From assembly GCF_004564275.1 (NCBI RefSeq), contig NZ_SPDV01000011.1, forward strand, positions 1 to 64,000: a stretch of DNA of 64,000 bases, read 5' to 3'. Position 1 is the first letter of the stretch. The number at the start of each line of letters is the position of its first letter. The position numbers and the translations under genes are program-made. Origin of the DNA: Sphingomonas parva (ex Maeng et al. 2020). GTDB lineage: Bacteria > Pseudomonadota > Alphaproteobacteria > Sphingomonadales > Sphingomonadaceae. This document shows, one piece after another, positions 63,417-64,000 of the stretch. The notes under the pieces were generated by a model. The model saw only the letters and a program-made list of their open reading frames with translations, ran no database searches and was not told the DNA's origin.

Positions 63417-64000
63417 TTAGGAATCCTCGAAGGCGCTCCTGAGTTCCTCCAGCCACGGTTTGGCCGTGCCGTCGGCCGGCGCCCGCCAGTCTCCGCGCGG
63501 GCTGAGGCTGCCGCCGGCAGACACCTTGGGACTGTTCGGAATAGCGGTTCGCTTGAACTGGCTGATCTGGAAGAAGCGGAACAGGAAGACCTCGAGCCAC
63601 TTGCGAATCGTCTCGATGTCGTAGCTGCGCTTCAGATGTTCGGGGTAGCCGACCGGCCACATCCCGCGCTCGACCTCCGCCCATGCCTGCCAGGCGAGGA
63701 AGGCGACCTTCGACGGCGCCTGTCCTGCCCGCAGGATGTGAAACAGGAAGAAGTCGTGGAGCTCGTAGGGGCCGATCTTGTCCTCGGTCGACTGCATCTC
63801 CTGGTCTTCGCCCGCAGGAATCAGCTCGGGCGAGATCTTGGTCTGCAAGATGGCGTCGAGGATGCGGTTGGTCTCGTCGTCGAACTGTCCGGTCTTGATC
63901 GCCCAGCGCACCAGATACTGGATCAGCGTCTTGGGCACGCCGGCGTTGACGCCATAATGGCTCATCTGGTCTCCGACGCCGTAGGTGGACCAGCCAAGAG
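63417..64000 (-). CDS. nadE: Glutamine-dependent NAD+ synthetase, C-terminal part
   Basis: The frame runs off the window (about 194 residues visible) and reads through the edge as [12 protein letters not shown]. The C-terminal landmarks of the glutamine-hydrolysing NAD synthetases are plain: [65 protein letters not shown]. The enzyme amidates nicotinate adenine dinucleotide; the nitrilase-like glutaminase domain should lie outside the window. Confidence 0.92.
   Translation of the reverse strand, partial: LGWSTYGVGDQMSHYGVNAGVPKTLIQYLVRWAIKTGQFDDETNRILDAILQTKISPELIPAGEDQEMQSTEDKIGPYELHDFFLFHILRAGQAPSKVAFLAWQAWAEVERGMWPVGYPEHLKRSYDIETIRKWLEVFLFRFFQISQFKRTAIPNSPKVSAGGSLSPRGDWRAPADGTAKPWLEELRSAFEDS

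Overview
The window is high-GC alphaproteobacterial chromosome, most likely from a sphingomonad (Sphingomonadales). The evidence is the gene order ctaC-ctaD-ctaB-small ORF-ctaG-ctaE-DUF983-SURF1, an Arg/Gln/Tyr-rich RcnB-like protein, a LOV-HTH regulator of the Erythrobacter EL222 type, and the neighbourhood pyrE-pdxJ-acpS-lepB. The genus cannot be fixed by eye.

Bases 1 to about 13,120 are accessory DNA. They hold the start of an IS110 transposase, an HxlR regulator, about 1.5 kb with no convincing gene, and two IS91-type elements (each an integrase plus a HUH transposase) that face each other. Between them lies a cargo of eight minus-strand genes: a RelE/HigB-like toxin, a HigA-ImmA/IrrE antitoxin-peptidase, then a six-gene operon. 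That operon encodes a ubiquitin-like protein, an E2-like protein, a JAB/JAMM isopeptidase, a ThiF/E1-like enzyme, a two-helix membrane protein and an unassigned helical protein. The first four resemble the bacterial ubiquitin-like conjugation (Bil/Bub-type) anti-phage systems; the last two are the best candidates for undescribed components. A degraded 3' end of an initiator-tRNA-like sequence near 13,100 may mark the island edge.

Bases 13,359 to 22,593 are one tightly overlapped ten-gene minus-strand operon. It encodes a PQQ alcohol dehydrogenase with the extra Asp of lanthanide enzymes, a lipoprotein-like cytochrome c, a complete caa3-type oxidase with a CtaG-type factor, a second cytochrome c, a beta-propeller and an XoxJ-like periplasmic binding protein. 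This reads as a self-contained alcohol-to-oxygen electron chain, separate from the housekeeping aa3 oxidase at 50,561-57,105.

Bases 22,770 to 37,974 hold a small lipoprotein, a FAD-Rieske oxidoreductase, a DUF2383 stress protein, a truncated globin divergent from a ferredoxin-reductase-like enzyme, and the histidine-utilisation genes hutG/hutI-hutU-hutH. hutH overlaps a GMC oxidoreductase, followed by a CDP-alcohol phosphotransferase, a HIT protein and two nucleotidyltransferases, which suggests an unassigned phosphodiester head-group pathway. A LOV-HTH blue-light regulator closes this block.

Bases 38,041 to 50,389 are mixed core genes: flotillin/YqiJ, flavin reductase, 2OG-Fe(II) oxygenase with an amidohydrolase, an RcnB-like protein, an orphan IorA-like 2Fe-2S subunit, a crotonase, rpsU, an FKBP isomerase, an AI-2E-type permease, and lepB-acpS-pdxJ-pyrE. 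After the housekeeping oxidase come a PilZ protein and a surface-sugar block: a GH1-RmlD fusion, a TylF-type methyltransferase and a glycosyltransferase-UDP-galactopyranose mutase fusion. The window ends in the C-terminal part of NAD synthetase.
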